Origin: Vitrella brassicaformis
Taxonomy: Eukaryota > Sar > Vitrellaceae
Direction of reading: 5' to 3'
Assembly: GCA_001179505.1 (NCBI GenBank)
Contig: CDMY01000244.1
Span: 62,001-126,000, forward strand
Length of the DNA: 64,000 nt
Position numbers and translations under genes: made by a program. Positions 47,328 through 58,548 of this stretch are shown here, piece by piece. Each line of letters starts with the position of its first letter. Position 1 is the stretch's first letter. A model generated the notes under the pieces. That model saw only the letters and a program-made list of their open reading frames with translations. It was not told the origin of the DNA and did no database searches.

Positions 47328-48292
47328 TCACTTCTTCCTTGTTCTCTCCCTCCTGTCCCTGCCGGCCTTTCTCTCTGCCGCCTGTGGGGGTCCGCTCCCC
47401 AGCGACATGGAGCGACCCACACCCAGATCAGGCAGGTTGGTTCTCGGATACCTGTGAACCACACAACGCATACCATACACCAGCCGTCGCCATGTGGTTG
47501 CTTTGGGAGGGTGGCCACTCACTTGAAGCAGTGCGTCTCGTTGAAAATGCGGAAGCTGAGACACACAGCATCCATCAAGGGGAGATGCAGACAACAAACA
47601 GCAGTGGACATCACCACAGCAGTGACAAACTTACTGCTCCAGCATGGGCAAGTACTCGATCTGATCCTTAGGCCGCCATTCCTGCAAACACGCAGAGCAG
47701 AGGCGAATCAACTGCCGGCCAGTCGACTGGCGTGCAGTATCTCCCGTGTGCTGATGACTGACTCTGTTTTGTTCTAGGCACTGTTTGTGCAGGCTGGCCT
47801 CCACACGACACTGCAGCATCCTCTTCCCGTGACCAGCAGTCCGATGGCTGCACACACACGGACGATGACAACGACAGGCGCATCACGCCACACCCATACA
47901 TATTGCAGGATGCATCTGTCTGCAGCAGTGCCTGCCGACAATCAGCTCACCCTCTTATGCAGTACAAGTAGTTCTTCCTGCAGTGCAACAAGACAAACAA
48001 CACAGACCACACGAAAACAAGCAAACATTGTAGGCCCTCCCTTTCAGCGGTCCGGCACGGCCTGCCTGCCATGTGTGTCTGTCCGTGTCTGCCTGTCTGT
48101 CTGTCTGTCTGTCTGTCTGTCTGCCTACAGGGTCTTCATGCACGGGTGTTCATCTGAGGGGTCCCCCTCGCTGCGTTGGATGCGGGCGGTGATCGTCTTG
48201 CCCTGCCAGTGCTCGGGCTTCGGAAACGCCTGATACAACTCAAACACAGGCTGCAGCAGACGATGCGAACGCCGCTTTGATGCGCCGTTCAT
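47328..48292 (-). CDS. Twin-CX9C (CHCH-type) small protein, probably mitochondrial intermembrane space
   Basis: Exons: 48129-48292, 47951-47977, 47763-47847, 47635-47681, 47523-47555, 47328-47451; in phase, 159 residues. Two CX9C pairs are visible: CMKTLKNYLYC (~residues 51-61) and CRVEASLHKQC (~77-87). This is the helix-hairpin fold oxidised by the Mia40 pathway and used by respiratory-chain subunits and assembly factors. The N-terminal part includes EHWQGKTITARIQRSEGD. If the intron at 47634 is retained, translation stops at 47631 and gives a 108-residue form ending LPMLEQ. The perfect GTAAGT donor and downstream phase favour the long form, whose Arg/Lys-rich end is odd. I cannot assign a named subunit. 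Divergent from the RS-rich gene, with start codons 85 bases apart. Confidence 0.75.
48086..48122. repeat. (CTGT)n tract in intron 1 of the twin-CX9C gene
   Basis: Seven or eight CTGT units end close to the minus-strand donor at 48128. Confidence 0.85.
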
Positions 48293-48377
48293 ACTCCCAG
48301 GGGTCTTCTCACATGCGAGCTTTAATCCCTACACCCCTAAGCCCTAAACCTCTCGTCTTGGGAGAAAGCAACTAACG
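48293..48377. promoter_or_regulatory. Very short divergent promoter with TGCGAGCT and telo-box
   Basis: Only 85 bases separate the two start codons. They contain TGCGAGCT at 48314-48321 and CCCTAAGCCCTAAACC at 48335-48350. Confidence 0.5.
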
Positions 48378-51300
48378 ATGGAGCCCTCTGGAAGGGACCC
48401 TCCCACAGGCCACAGTGGCCATTCCCGTCGGTCCATTGCTTTCAAGGACTTCTCTGACATTTTGAGTTACCTCGCGTCACGTGTGCGCAGCATTGATCCG
48501 TGCGATGGGAGCTATGATGACCTGGAGGCCATCGAGAGCGATCTGCAGCAGCTGCAGCAAGCGCACATCACCCACCAGATCCTCAGACTGCGGGCCGGAG
48601 AGGCCATCGTGCTGCCGGGGAGAAACCAGAGGATTGCACCCGCTGACATGCCTGGTGAGACGAGAGAGAGGGGGGAGGAGCTGATGGCTGTGTGTCTGGG
48701 AGGGAGGGAGGCAGCTGGATACATACGTCTGGTGACGACGCGACATCTGGTGCTCCCGTCTGTTGCGTGCGATGAATGTTGTCGATGCAGAGTTCCTGAG
48801 TTTGCTTCGTGCGGACCGTCTGCCTGTCTCACTGACCCACGTGGGCCTCAACGCGCTCCCCAATGGCCCTCCCTCGGACCTCACACTCTTCACACACAGC
48901 GGGGCCATGGCTGCCCCACCACCACCAGTGGCCCTCGAGGGCCCTCCAAGCGACAACCAGGAGCCGTCAGCCGTCAACTCACCCGTGCTGTCTGGCCGGC
49001 CGCCCAGCCGCCAGAGCAAGGTCGCATCAGCTGCGCCGGCACTCCCGCCTGTTCCCGCAGTCTCTGTGTTCAAACCGTCCAAGGCGCCGGTCAAGCGGAG
49101 TCTCTCCAACGAGAACGATGAGCGGAAGGAGAGCCAGGAAGACGCTGCTGCTGCAGCAGGGGGACCGGAGAGTGCGGCTAAGAGGATGCGCGCGGGCGAT
49201 GTGGGCGTGTCGGCCTCGTCATCGGGTCGTCGAGTGATCAAGTCTGTGGATGATGACATCGACGACGACGATGAGGTCATCCGGGGGTTCACCCTCAGCA
49301 AGGGGGTCAAGAAGGAGCGCGACCTACAGCAGCAACAGCAGCGAGAGCAGGCCGATACCATCGACCAAGATTTGATTGGGATTGTGTCCTTGTCGCGCGA
49401 CCGCGGCAAAGACAAGAAGGCCAAGAAGGCCGAGAGAAAGGAGGAGAGGGAGGGGGAGAGAGGGGAAGAGGTCGGCCGCGAGAGCAGGGGCAGCGTGGAC
49501 GGCCAGCAGCAGACCAAGGCTGACGGTGGTGTCAAGATCATGAAGCTCAAGAAGGTCAAGAAGAAGAACCGCCTCAAGAAGAGTCCAGACCGACACAACG
49601 AGGGAGAGGCACTATCGGGTGGGTCGCGCACACGCACACGCACACGCACACACACACAGAAAAGACAGTCACCCGCCCTTCTCGCGTCTCTCTTTATTCT
49701 GTGTCAGGTTCGTCCAAGCCCTCTGTGTCACAGCCATCGTCCTCCCAGCCAACATCATCTCCCCCCAAGCCGGCAGCAGAGAATCCATCAACCATGAGTG
49801 TGTCTGGGCCGTCGCCCCCGCCCTCCTCGGAGAGACCCCCTCAGCCTCCCGTGCCCTCGTCAGAGAAGAAGTCGGTCTTCTCCCTGCCGCAGATCAAGCG
49901 CAAGGACAAGGACAGCAAAAAGAAAAAGAAACCCACTCCTGTCGTTGCAGTAGCAGCCACAGCCGCCACCACCACCACCACCAGCCACCACCAGGAGCCG
50001 GCACGCGTGCCCTCTCCCCCGCCCCCGCCGCCACCCAAGGACACATCGACCTCCCGTGCCAGCGATGCAGACCGCACTAATGACGACCGGGGCCGCGACT
50101 CGCCGCGCCGGCAGTTTCCGTGGTCGCGTGAGTCACGTGCATCACGGACGTCTTATCCGTGGGAGCGTGACCGTCGCGGGTCGTCCAACCGATGGGACAA
50201 ACGGCACAGAGACCGAGACCGGTCGAAATCTCGCGACAGAGACCGCTACGACCGGCGTTACTCGCGGAGCCCCAGGAGGGAGAGGTCGAGGGGCCGACGG
50301 GATCGTGACGAGAGGAGCCGCGAGAGGGACATGCGGCGGCGATCGAGAGACAAGGGGCGGTATGACAGCAGGGAGAGGGACCGGTCGTGGGACAGGCGTC
50401 GTGATAGCAAAGAGAGGAGCCGTTCGAGGTCATCGGATTACCGACGCCGGACACAAGACAGCGGTGGGCCGTCCTCGCCTTCCCATGCCCCATACGAGGG
50501 CGACAACGACCGATCAAGACAGAGAGGTAACGCCGCCCACACACACGTGCCGTCTCGGCATTCCGGCCTCATTCATTCATTGATGCTTTTGTCATATATC
50601 TGTCTGTGTGTGCAGATGTCTCGGTGGCCCTCGCTCCCTCTCCGACCCAGGAGATCGCCAGTCTGGTGCAGCAGCTGGCCCAACAGCAGCAGCAGAAACA
50701 GCAACAGCAGCGACAGGCTGCTGCTGCAGCCGCCGCGGCGGTCATCGCTGTTGCGGCAAGCAAGGCGGCCGTATCGCCTTCTGTGAGTCCTGTCAATGCA
50801 CCCCCATCCCGCATTCCCGGGCTGTACTCAGCCGTCTCCCACCGAGTGGCGCCTGACGCCGTGTCGCCATCAGTGAGGGGACAGCCACCACCTCCCCCTC
50901 CCCCGCCCCCACCACCGCCTCCCCCTCCACCCCCTCCAGAGGACAAGCGCCCATATGGAAGGTGAGTGTGACCACACTCCCGCCGGGCTAACATGCATGT
51001 GTGGGTATGTGATGTGTCCTCAGGGGCAGGCGTGAGAGCTACGGCCCCCGAGGCGGTCGCCACACGCGGCAGCATGGTGACCAAGGGCCCTCATCGTGGA
51101 ACAGACACCACCGAGGGGTGCCGCGCAACCTTCCCAACCTCCAGCAAGTCTACCAGCAGCAGCAGGGGCCCTACCCGCCCCCCCAGCCGTCCCAGCCCCA
51201 CTTCCCTCCACCTGTATTGATTCCACCGCCCTCAGCCCATCACGCGCCGCTGCGTCGTACCGACTCGGGTGCGTCAACTGGGCGCCGTCGCTCGTACTAT

Positions 51301-52022
51301 CCTGAGAGGGAGATGGCTCCTCCCAGCAGCAAGCCGGCCGCCGCTCCGTCGTATACGATGCCAGACGAGAGCAAGATAGCCCGGCTGGCAGCGGCCTTGA
51401 GCAAGAGTGGCGGTGACGAGGACGAGGGAGACGAGGAGGAAATCATGGGCCCCTCGCCGTCTCCAACACCGGGTGAGCAAAGCAAGCTGCCCTGCCCATC
51501 CACATGTACTTACTGTGCTGTCGGCAGCCGCATCGCATTGATTGCCATTGGTACTTTATTCCGTGTCAGGCTCCGATGACCCCGCGCCACCTGGTGTGGA
51601 GCAGTCCCGGGCCCGGTCAGCTGCTGGCAAGAGCACCAACACAGGCGGCAGTGGCCCTCCCGCCCCGCCATTCGCCCAGTTCGCAGCCTTGTCCAAGTTG
51701 TTTGCGGAGGGCAAGGTTCCCAAGCTGCCTCCCCCCGTGCCGCCTGCCGTCTTGGCGCAGAGCATCGCCGGCAGCGACGTGGCCAAACAGATCAACGGAC
51801 ACAACCAAAGCAGCACCGACCTACTCAAGGTGAAGGGCTTGGGGGTGGGCAGGGCAGCCATGGAACGAACACTGTTGGCGTGAGTAGGTGGTGGAGATGG
51901 ATCTCGGGTGTGGAGAGTTTGTGTGTGTGTGTGTGTGTGCGTGCCTTCAGTTGTTGAAGATCGCGAAGCTGCTGCCACCGCAGGGCGGGACCGGCGGGGG
52001 AGCCAGCAGCAAGACTGGATGA
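48378..52022 (+). CDS. Large RS-, proline- and glutamine-rich nuclear protein, likely mRNA processing
   Basis: Exons: 48378-48654, 48791-49618, 49708-50526, 50616-50961, 51024-51472, 51570-51829, 51951-52022; in phase, 1,016 residues. The N-terminal ~110 residues look folded and helical (FKDFSDILSYLASRVRSID, AIESDLQQLQQAHIT). The rest is mostly disordered: an acidic DDDIDDDDE patch, Lys/Glu-rich nuclear-localisation-like stretches, and a ~100-residue Arg/Asp/Ser-rich RS/RD domain (50140-50480). Then come polyglutamine, polyalanine, a run of about 18 prolines before EDKRPYGR, and a C-terminal motif FAQFAALSKLFAEGKVPKLPP. RS/RD domains of this kind occur in splicing and 3'-end factors. No RRM or zinc finger is seen, so a specific name is not justified. 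Confidence 0.8.
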
Positions 52023-52522
52023 GCCAATCCAATCACTCTGTCAGCCGACACACAAAGGACCGACTGTGTAGACAGACGGGGCGGCTAGCCGGCCGTGCCG
52101 TCACACACATTTTCGCATCCATCATGACTGAATGGGGCCGGTGTGGTGTGCGTCCATTCTCGCACGGGTTTTCTGGGTCGGTCGGTTGATTGGTCTGTCT
52201 GTCTGATGGTGTGGCCGATGGGCGGATTGGAGTGACCGTAGGTACGATGAGTGTGTCTATTTGCCCAGCGAGCGAGGCTTTTAACAGACCAGCCTGACCG
52301 TGACTGTGTCCATGAGTGCTGCGCAGTTGTGCAACCAAGCAGAACACTCACTGTCTTGGGAGAGGCATGTCACCTCGTAGCTCGCACGAGAAGCAGAAAA
52401 GAGGAATGGCAGGCGAAGAAACAGCTTTGTAGCCTACAGAGTTTGTTGGACATTTCTTTCTTCGCCGCGTTTCCGTCCATTCCCTCCCCTCCCCCTCTGG
52501 TGGGCCACAGCAGTCGGTGGCG
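52023..52522. other. 500-base intergenic/promoter region before TFIIS
   Basis: No gene seen. AGCTCGCA at 52379-52386 (octamer TGCGAGCT on the minus strand) lies about 140 bases upstream of the TFIIS start. Confidence 0.45.
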
Positions 52523-54309
52523 ATGGCTGATCTGGAGCTGGAGGACGCGTTACGTGCCAAGAAGCGGCTGGAGGACAAGTCCAAGCCACTGGATACCGCT
52601 GATCTGCTGGCGGTGCTGCGTCAGCTGGAGAAGATCAACATGACCCTCGCCACCCTCCGGACCACAAAGATAGGCAAGACGGTCAATGCACTCAAGCAGC
52701 ACCATGACCCGGACGTCAAACGACTCAGCGCCAAGCTGGTCGTCGCCTGGAAGAAAGTCGCTGACGCAGGTGGGGTGGCTGGCTGGGAGGGACAGTCAGT
52801 GACAATCAGCCAGTCGCGTAGCGTGTGCGCCTTCGCTCCAGCCATGTGTCTGCCATGTTTGTGTTGGTTGGTTGCTTGGTTGGTTGTTCACTCAGGCAAG
52901 AGCAGCGGCGCGAGTGCAGTAGCTAAGGGTGCCGCGAGTGCAGTAGCAGTAGCTGCTGCTGCTGGTGGTGGCCCGGCCCTCTCGCCTTCGGGTCTGTCGG
53001 ATTCCTCTCCGTCGCCCAACCACCAGCCTCTCCCCAATGGGGTCCCCGTTCCCCCCAGGCAGCCCGACCGGCAGCGGAGCCAGCCCAGCTCAGCATCGAG
53101 CGGCGGCATCGGCGACGCCTTCAACGAGTACCCTGGCGAGCGGTGCGGACAGCACGACAGGGACAAGGTGAGTGAGCAAGTCGACACAGACATACGAGAC
53201 GCCCAGAAAGCATCGAGTGTCTGTGTGAGTTGGCGTGCAGGCGCGCGCCAAGTTGTGGAAGGCGTTGTGGGAGGGCTGTCCTGAGCACGTCAGAAGTGGC
53301 ACACGCGAAGAGGCCGCACAAGTAGCCGGTAACTAAGGCAACCAATGGACAGAGAGATTGGACGGCGGGAGGCTTCGGTTCCCCCCCCCACCCTCCCGCT
53401 GCATGTGTGTCTGTGTCTGTGTCTGTGTGTGTGACTGCCAACAGCGTCCATCGAGCGGTGTGTGTATGAGCGCTTTTTCCAGTGCCAGGAGATCGAGCGG
53501 CTGCAGCAGGAGCTCAGTGCCATGCAGCAGCTGCACGCCAATGCCATCGCACCCAATCCCAAACACGACGAGCTCATGCGCAAACTCGACAGCCATCGCG
53601 AGGAGGCCGCCAGGGCACAGAAGCCATACCTCAACCAACTCAAAGTCATCAAGTACGCCATGCCACCACCCACACACACGCAGAGGGAGGGAGGGATGCA
53701 TCACTCACAAGTTGTGAGTTTTCTTCATTCAGCTTCAACTTTGCTGACGTCAAGAACTTCGAGTTGAATGCGCGTGTCTTGTACGGCGACATCACGCCCG
53801 AGAAGCTGGCCAGGATGTCATCGCAGGACATGGCTTCTAACGACAAAAAGGCCGAACGGGACAAACACAGACAGGTCAACTGAAATAAATGGATGCAAAC
53901 CACACACCAAACCAAACCACCACACCACCTATGTGTGTGTGTGTGTGACTTTCAGGAGGCGGCCGAGGCGGCTGAGAGCGACTGGCACATGCGGAACCTG
54001 GTGCAGGCGAGCGGGACGTTCCAGTGCTTCAAGTGCAAGAAGCGACGGACCACCTTCTTCCAGCTGCAGACACGATCCTCTGACGAACCCATGACCACGT
54101 AAGTAAACCACACACACCATCCATACCATACATGTACCCGCGCTCACTCCCGAGCAGCTAGGATAGCTGCTCTGCCGAGCAGCTAGGATAGCTGCTCGGG
54201 CTGCATTGCATTGCATTGCCGTTGCTTAAGCTATCTGTGTGTCGTGGTGTGTTGCGTGTGTGGCAGTTTTGTGACGTGCCTCGAGTGCAGCAATCGGTGG
54301 AAGTTCTAA
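52523..54309 (+). CDS. Transcription elongation factor TFIIS
   Basis: Exons: 52523-52769, 52895-53166, 53241-53328, 53445-53652, 53733-53874, 53956-54098, 54267-54309; in phase, 380 residues. The N-terminal TFIIS N/LW-type helical domain is in exon 1 (LDTADLLAVLRQLEKINMT, LRTTKIGKTVNALKQH). A Ser/Pro/Ala linker follows, then the central RNA polymerase II-binding domain (ARAKLWKALWEGCP, ASIERCVYERF, KFELNARVL-like region). The C-terminal zinc ribbon is complete: CFKCKKRRTTFFQLQTRS, then the SDEPMTT acidic hairpin with catalytic Asp-Glu, and CLECSNRWKF at the very end. It stimulates transcript cleavage by stalled Pol II. The last intron holds two strong hairpins. Confidence 0.96.
54152..54197. 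repeat. Two tandem perfect hairpins in the last TFIIS intron
   Basis: GAGCAGCTA-GGA-TAGCTGCTC occurs at 54152-54172 and again at 54177-54197, four bases apart. Each has a 9-bp perfect stem and a 3-base loop. The flanks CCC and GGG extend the outer ends into one larger palindrome. Confidence 0.9.
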
Positions 54310-54878
54310 TTACACTTTCGCGACACGGCCAGACAGACAGACAGACACAGAAAGTGGAGACCGACAGCGTGGCCATTAGAGGGGGAGGGGGCGATTGGGG
54401 AAGGGGAGAGAAGACAGACCAGCAAGCAGGGCCTTTCTGCCCTGTGCTTGCAATGAGTGGATGCATCCATTGGTTGTGTCCAGTCCGGGGGGGTGCGGAA
54501 TGTGGCCGGCCGGCTGGCTGCTGGCATGCATGGTGGCAGGGGGCGGTGTGTCTGTCTGTCTGTCTGTATCCCTCCCTGTGTGTCTCTTCCTGCCTCAGAT
54601 GGCTGACTGACGGACGGACTAACAGGGAGGGAGGGACCCCTGCGTTGTTGCAGTGGTTGGTTGACTGGCATGCATTGCATTGCATGTCTTGCATGATGAA
54701 CATCTCAGAATGCCTCACTCACACGATACGATGGATGGCCATATGGCCATTCATTCATATGTGCTGTAATGTATCTAACCCATCGACGTGTCCAGATGGA
54801 CGAGTCGCGTCCGCACACCCTCACTCACCGTGTCAATTACGACACTACAGCACACCACAGCACACCACACTGCCTACC
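54310..54878. other. Intergenic region between convergent TFIIS and MINDY genes
   Basis: Contains short CAGA and TCTG repeats and CATTGCATTGCATG runs. No gene, RNA or conserved structure seen. Confidence 0.5.
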
Positions 54879-57800
54879 CTACCCCCCAGCCGCTGGCCCC
54901 CCTGCAGGCTCGCCACCCCCCTGCCCACCCCCGCCACTCCTCATGCGGCTCTCCATCTCACTGGATGCGAACGCCGCCACGCTGGCGTCACACTCGGTGA
55001 TGAGACAGTTGGGCCAGCGAGTCTGCAGCGCCGCCTCGAGCGTCACCTCGTACCGGTCGCCCTGTGCGAAGGTCTGGTCGATGTCACTCAACTCTACCAG
55101 AAACCGATGGAGAGACGGACCTGCAGGGCAGGTGGAAACATACACGGGAAGGAGGAGGACGATAGATAGGTCAGGAATGTGAGTGGGCGGCGTGGGTGTG
55201 TCCATGTAGGCAGGTACCCTACCTGGTGGGTCTTGTCCGTCGAAGTGATAGAGTGTCATCTTGCGGGGCGGAACGGCGTCGCTGACAGCAGACGCGCCGC
55301 CAGCTGAGGTCACACACACAGGGAAAAAACGGCATCCATGCCGTCTGGTAGCATGTTGTAGTGTAGTGTAGTGTCTTGTAGTGTGTGGGAGTGCACTGGC
55401 TGACCTTGTTGTGCCCTCTCCATGACGCGTTTGGTTCGGAAGAACTCCAGGAAGTCATGCCACAGAATGATGCTGCCGTCCTGCACCCACCGCACCCACA
55501 ACCGTATACATACATGGACACAATCAACAAATATTCATGGTGAGGTGGGGTGTCCCGCCCCGTCGTCCCCTCCATCCATCCATCTCGACATCCACCTGTG
55601 TGTTTTGGACTACGTGCTTCTTGGCCTCCTCGAAGTGCTGCACCAGATCTGACAGACACGACACACCAACACCCACCGGACAGACAGGACATCTCTCTCA
55701 ACCCACATCATGATACATACAATTAACACACCCATGCTATGCCCTGCCCTGCCCTGCCCACCCCACATCACATCCAGGCCTTCTGTACTTACTTGCAGCG
55801 GTGAGAAGTGCGAAGAGGTTGTCGCTCTTGACGAACCCAAACTGCTCGGGGTCGAACTGACGAAACGCCTGAGTCGCATCCTGATCGACACACACCACAC
55901 CACACCACACGACACGACACACGCGGATGGGCGGGGTGCGTGACACTCATCTCATCTGACTACACATGCATGGTGAGGTGAGAGTGAGGTCCCTCCCTGG
56001 CTGGCCTGGCCCACCCACGTTTTGCATCTTGACGTTTGGCGGTAGCTTTGAGACGGTCGGGTCGAGTGAGAAGAGGGTGGTGTAGTGGTTGGGGGAGCCC
56101 AGCACCCACAGGGGGTGGATGGGGTGCTTGTAGTGCACACCCACCTCCAGGTAACGCATCGCCTCCACCTCACTCAGGTAACCAACCAACGGCTCGCGAT
56201 CCACACCCCTGCAGAGGGAGGGGCATGTGACGTATGCATTGCACACACTCAGGCCGGGCCGTGTGCTCTGTGCTGCGTGACGGTGGTCTGTCTGTGTGGT
56301 TTGTTTACTTGAGGAGCATGCCGGTGCTGGGATCGTCCCCCAGGAACTTCTGGCCATCGAAGCAGTTGGAAGTGGCCTTGCCGATCAGCAACAAATTCAC
56401 CAGCTCCTGCAGACAGACAGACAGACAGACAGACAGAAGGCCCAGAAGGCCCGTCAAATCTCCCAAGTCCGTGTCTGTCTGTCCTTGTAACCACCCCCCC
56501 ACCTGTGAGCAGTGTCCGAATCTGCCGACCAGCGGGACTGTCGCATCGTCCATGTCACCCTTTACCTGACGCATCAATCAATCATGTGACGGGAGGCAGA
56601 TGTGCCAGGGTGGATGGATTCTCTTGTTTGCCGTTGTTGCGCATGTATGTTGTGTTGTGTTGTGTTGTGTTCATTTCACCTCCTCTATGGTCCTGGTGAG
56701 AACGAGTGATAGCACCAGTGCCAGCACTGAGGGGGCGGGGCGCAGCAGGGTGTCCTGATGCTTGTGGTAGAAGGCCATCACATCCTGAACCCTCGTAAAG
56801 GAGGCTACCCTGCAGGCAATCACAGCACAGCACAGAGATGAACCAGAACGAATGTGGACGTCCACACATGGACAGTACGGAGCGAAGAAAGCCCTGTTGT
56901 ATTGTGTTGTGTGATCTACCTACCATGCCTTTGCGCCAGCCATGATGATGGACACGTCAAGCTGGTCGCTCCCGCCGCCCTCTCTCGAAGCCGCCACCAT
57001 CTGATATCCATGACACACACACACCGTCACACAGAGGCACCGATACGTCCGTCCGTCGCCCTGCTCACCGCCTGCATTTGTTCCGTGTCTTGGCCTTTGG
57101 GGCCCTGCAGCATGACCACCCTGTAGGCGCTCTTGGACGTGGCCTGGTAGATGAGCTGCGCGATGGCCTCGATCAGGTGACCCCACCTGTCGCTCTCGAG
57201 CCGCGGGTGGCTCGACAAACTGATGGGGTGGTCGCTGCTCGCATCGCCTGATGCTGCTGCTGCTGCTGCTGCTGCTGACGATGGTGGCTGGTGCTGCTGG
57301 CCGTGGCTAAACAGGATCTGCTTGAGTATGAAGCACTGCAGAGGTGCGAGTACGCCACATGGGCCGCCCTGCTTCTGCTTGAGTCCCCACAGAGTCCGCT
57401 CCTCACTGCTGAACTCCAAACCCTGACCCAGCCTGTAGACACAGACAGACAGACACGTACAAACAAATGGCCGCCAGGCGTATGTCAGGTATGTGCCTCT
57501 TGGTGCATACGTACGTAAGGTACATACATACCATCTGATGACGTCGTCGAGCTGTGGGTTGTTGGCTCCCTCCCCAAGGACCACCTTCATGACCTCCACC
57601 AGCTGTTGGTCCGTCAGCCTCTCCATCCCCTCAGGCACCTCACCGGTGGCAGCCGACCCCGCCCTCCCTCGGTCATCCTGGGCGCTATCGGTCGTCTTGG
57701 CCCGCTTCACAGCCGCACCGGCATCGTCCTCTGAGCCGCCCCTGGCCTGCTCAACCACCTGCTGGAAGGGCACCAGGGTGTCGTCAGGGGACTTGTCGGT

Positions 57801-58289
57801 CAAAGATGGCTGCTGCTGTGACCCAGTGGCACTCGCAAGAATGGCGTCGAAGTTGATGTCCGTCGGGGCTGCTGGCTGGGCGGATGACGATGGCTGGCTG
57901 GCCTGCTGCTGCTGTGGTGGCTGAGGTGCGCCTGGTGGGGCGGCCTTGGAGGAGGACTCTGACTCAGCTGCACACACAACACACGGGGGAGAGGAACAGG
58001 GTCGCGAGTGAAGGTCGTTGGTCGGCAAGAGATCTCATATCGCGGTTGTATGTATCACAATGGCTGACCTGTTTGTAGTGAGAGCTGTATTGCCCGCTGC
58101 AGCATCTCATCTTCCGTGCCCTGCTGCTCGACCACCTGCCTGATTTATGAGAAAGAAAAACACAAAACGGCAAGTGGTGAGTGACACCGGCTCTCTTCCC
58201 CTTGTCATTATGTCGACTGCTTACTGCTGGTTGGCCTCCTGCAGTGACAGCCGAATGGCGCGTTCGAGCTCAGCATCCTCGTCGTTCAT
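54879..58289 (-). CDS. MINDY-3/4-type Lys48 deubiquitinase with tandem N-terminal UIMs
   Basis: Fourteen exons: 58225-58289, 58069-58139, 57532-57967, 57069-57432, 56924-57000, 56680-56809, 56503-56565, 56309-56406, 56019-56208, 55793-55880, 55596-55648, 55405-55480, 55223-55303, 54879-55120; in phase, 677 residues. The N-terminus has two ubiquitin-interacting motifs, DAELERAIRLSLQEA and DEMLQRAIQLSLQ. The catalytic Cys is in KQKQGGPCGVLAPLQ (~residue 215). The active-site His is in GSPNHYTTLFS (~480), with the family's LLLIGKATSNCFDG between them. A helix-loop-helix segment (FRQFDPEQFGFVKSDNLFALL) resembles the EF-hand-like part of MINDY-3. The end is a Gly-rich tail. It trims Lys48-linked ubiquitin chains in the cytosol or nucleus. 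Confidence 0.92.
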
Positions 58290-58385
58290 CCTCGGAAGTA
58301 GTCGACGACACGCCTCAACGCCGAAAGATCTCCAACGCTTTGGCTAAGGAGGGGAGAAGAAGGTCGCAAGAAGCGAGCTCAAAAG

Positions 58386-58393
58386 TGCGAGCT
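58386..58393. promoter_or_regulatory. TGCGAGCT octamer in the MINDY/PGAM divergent region
   Basis: An exact TGCGAGCT lies between the divergent starts, about 100 bases from the MINDY start. A second GCGAGCT is at 58373-58379. Confidence 0.4.
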
Positions 58394-58548
58394 TCAAGCG
58401 ACAGATCTGCCTCGGATGGCCACGTGCGATGGCATCTGTGTTGTGTGTAGTCAAGGCTGCCTACGCAGCACTGATCCTTTGTTTTGAGATCTCTTGCACA
58501 ACAGGCCTGCCGCACCATCGCATCTCGTTCATCCTCCCCCGGCCCGCT

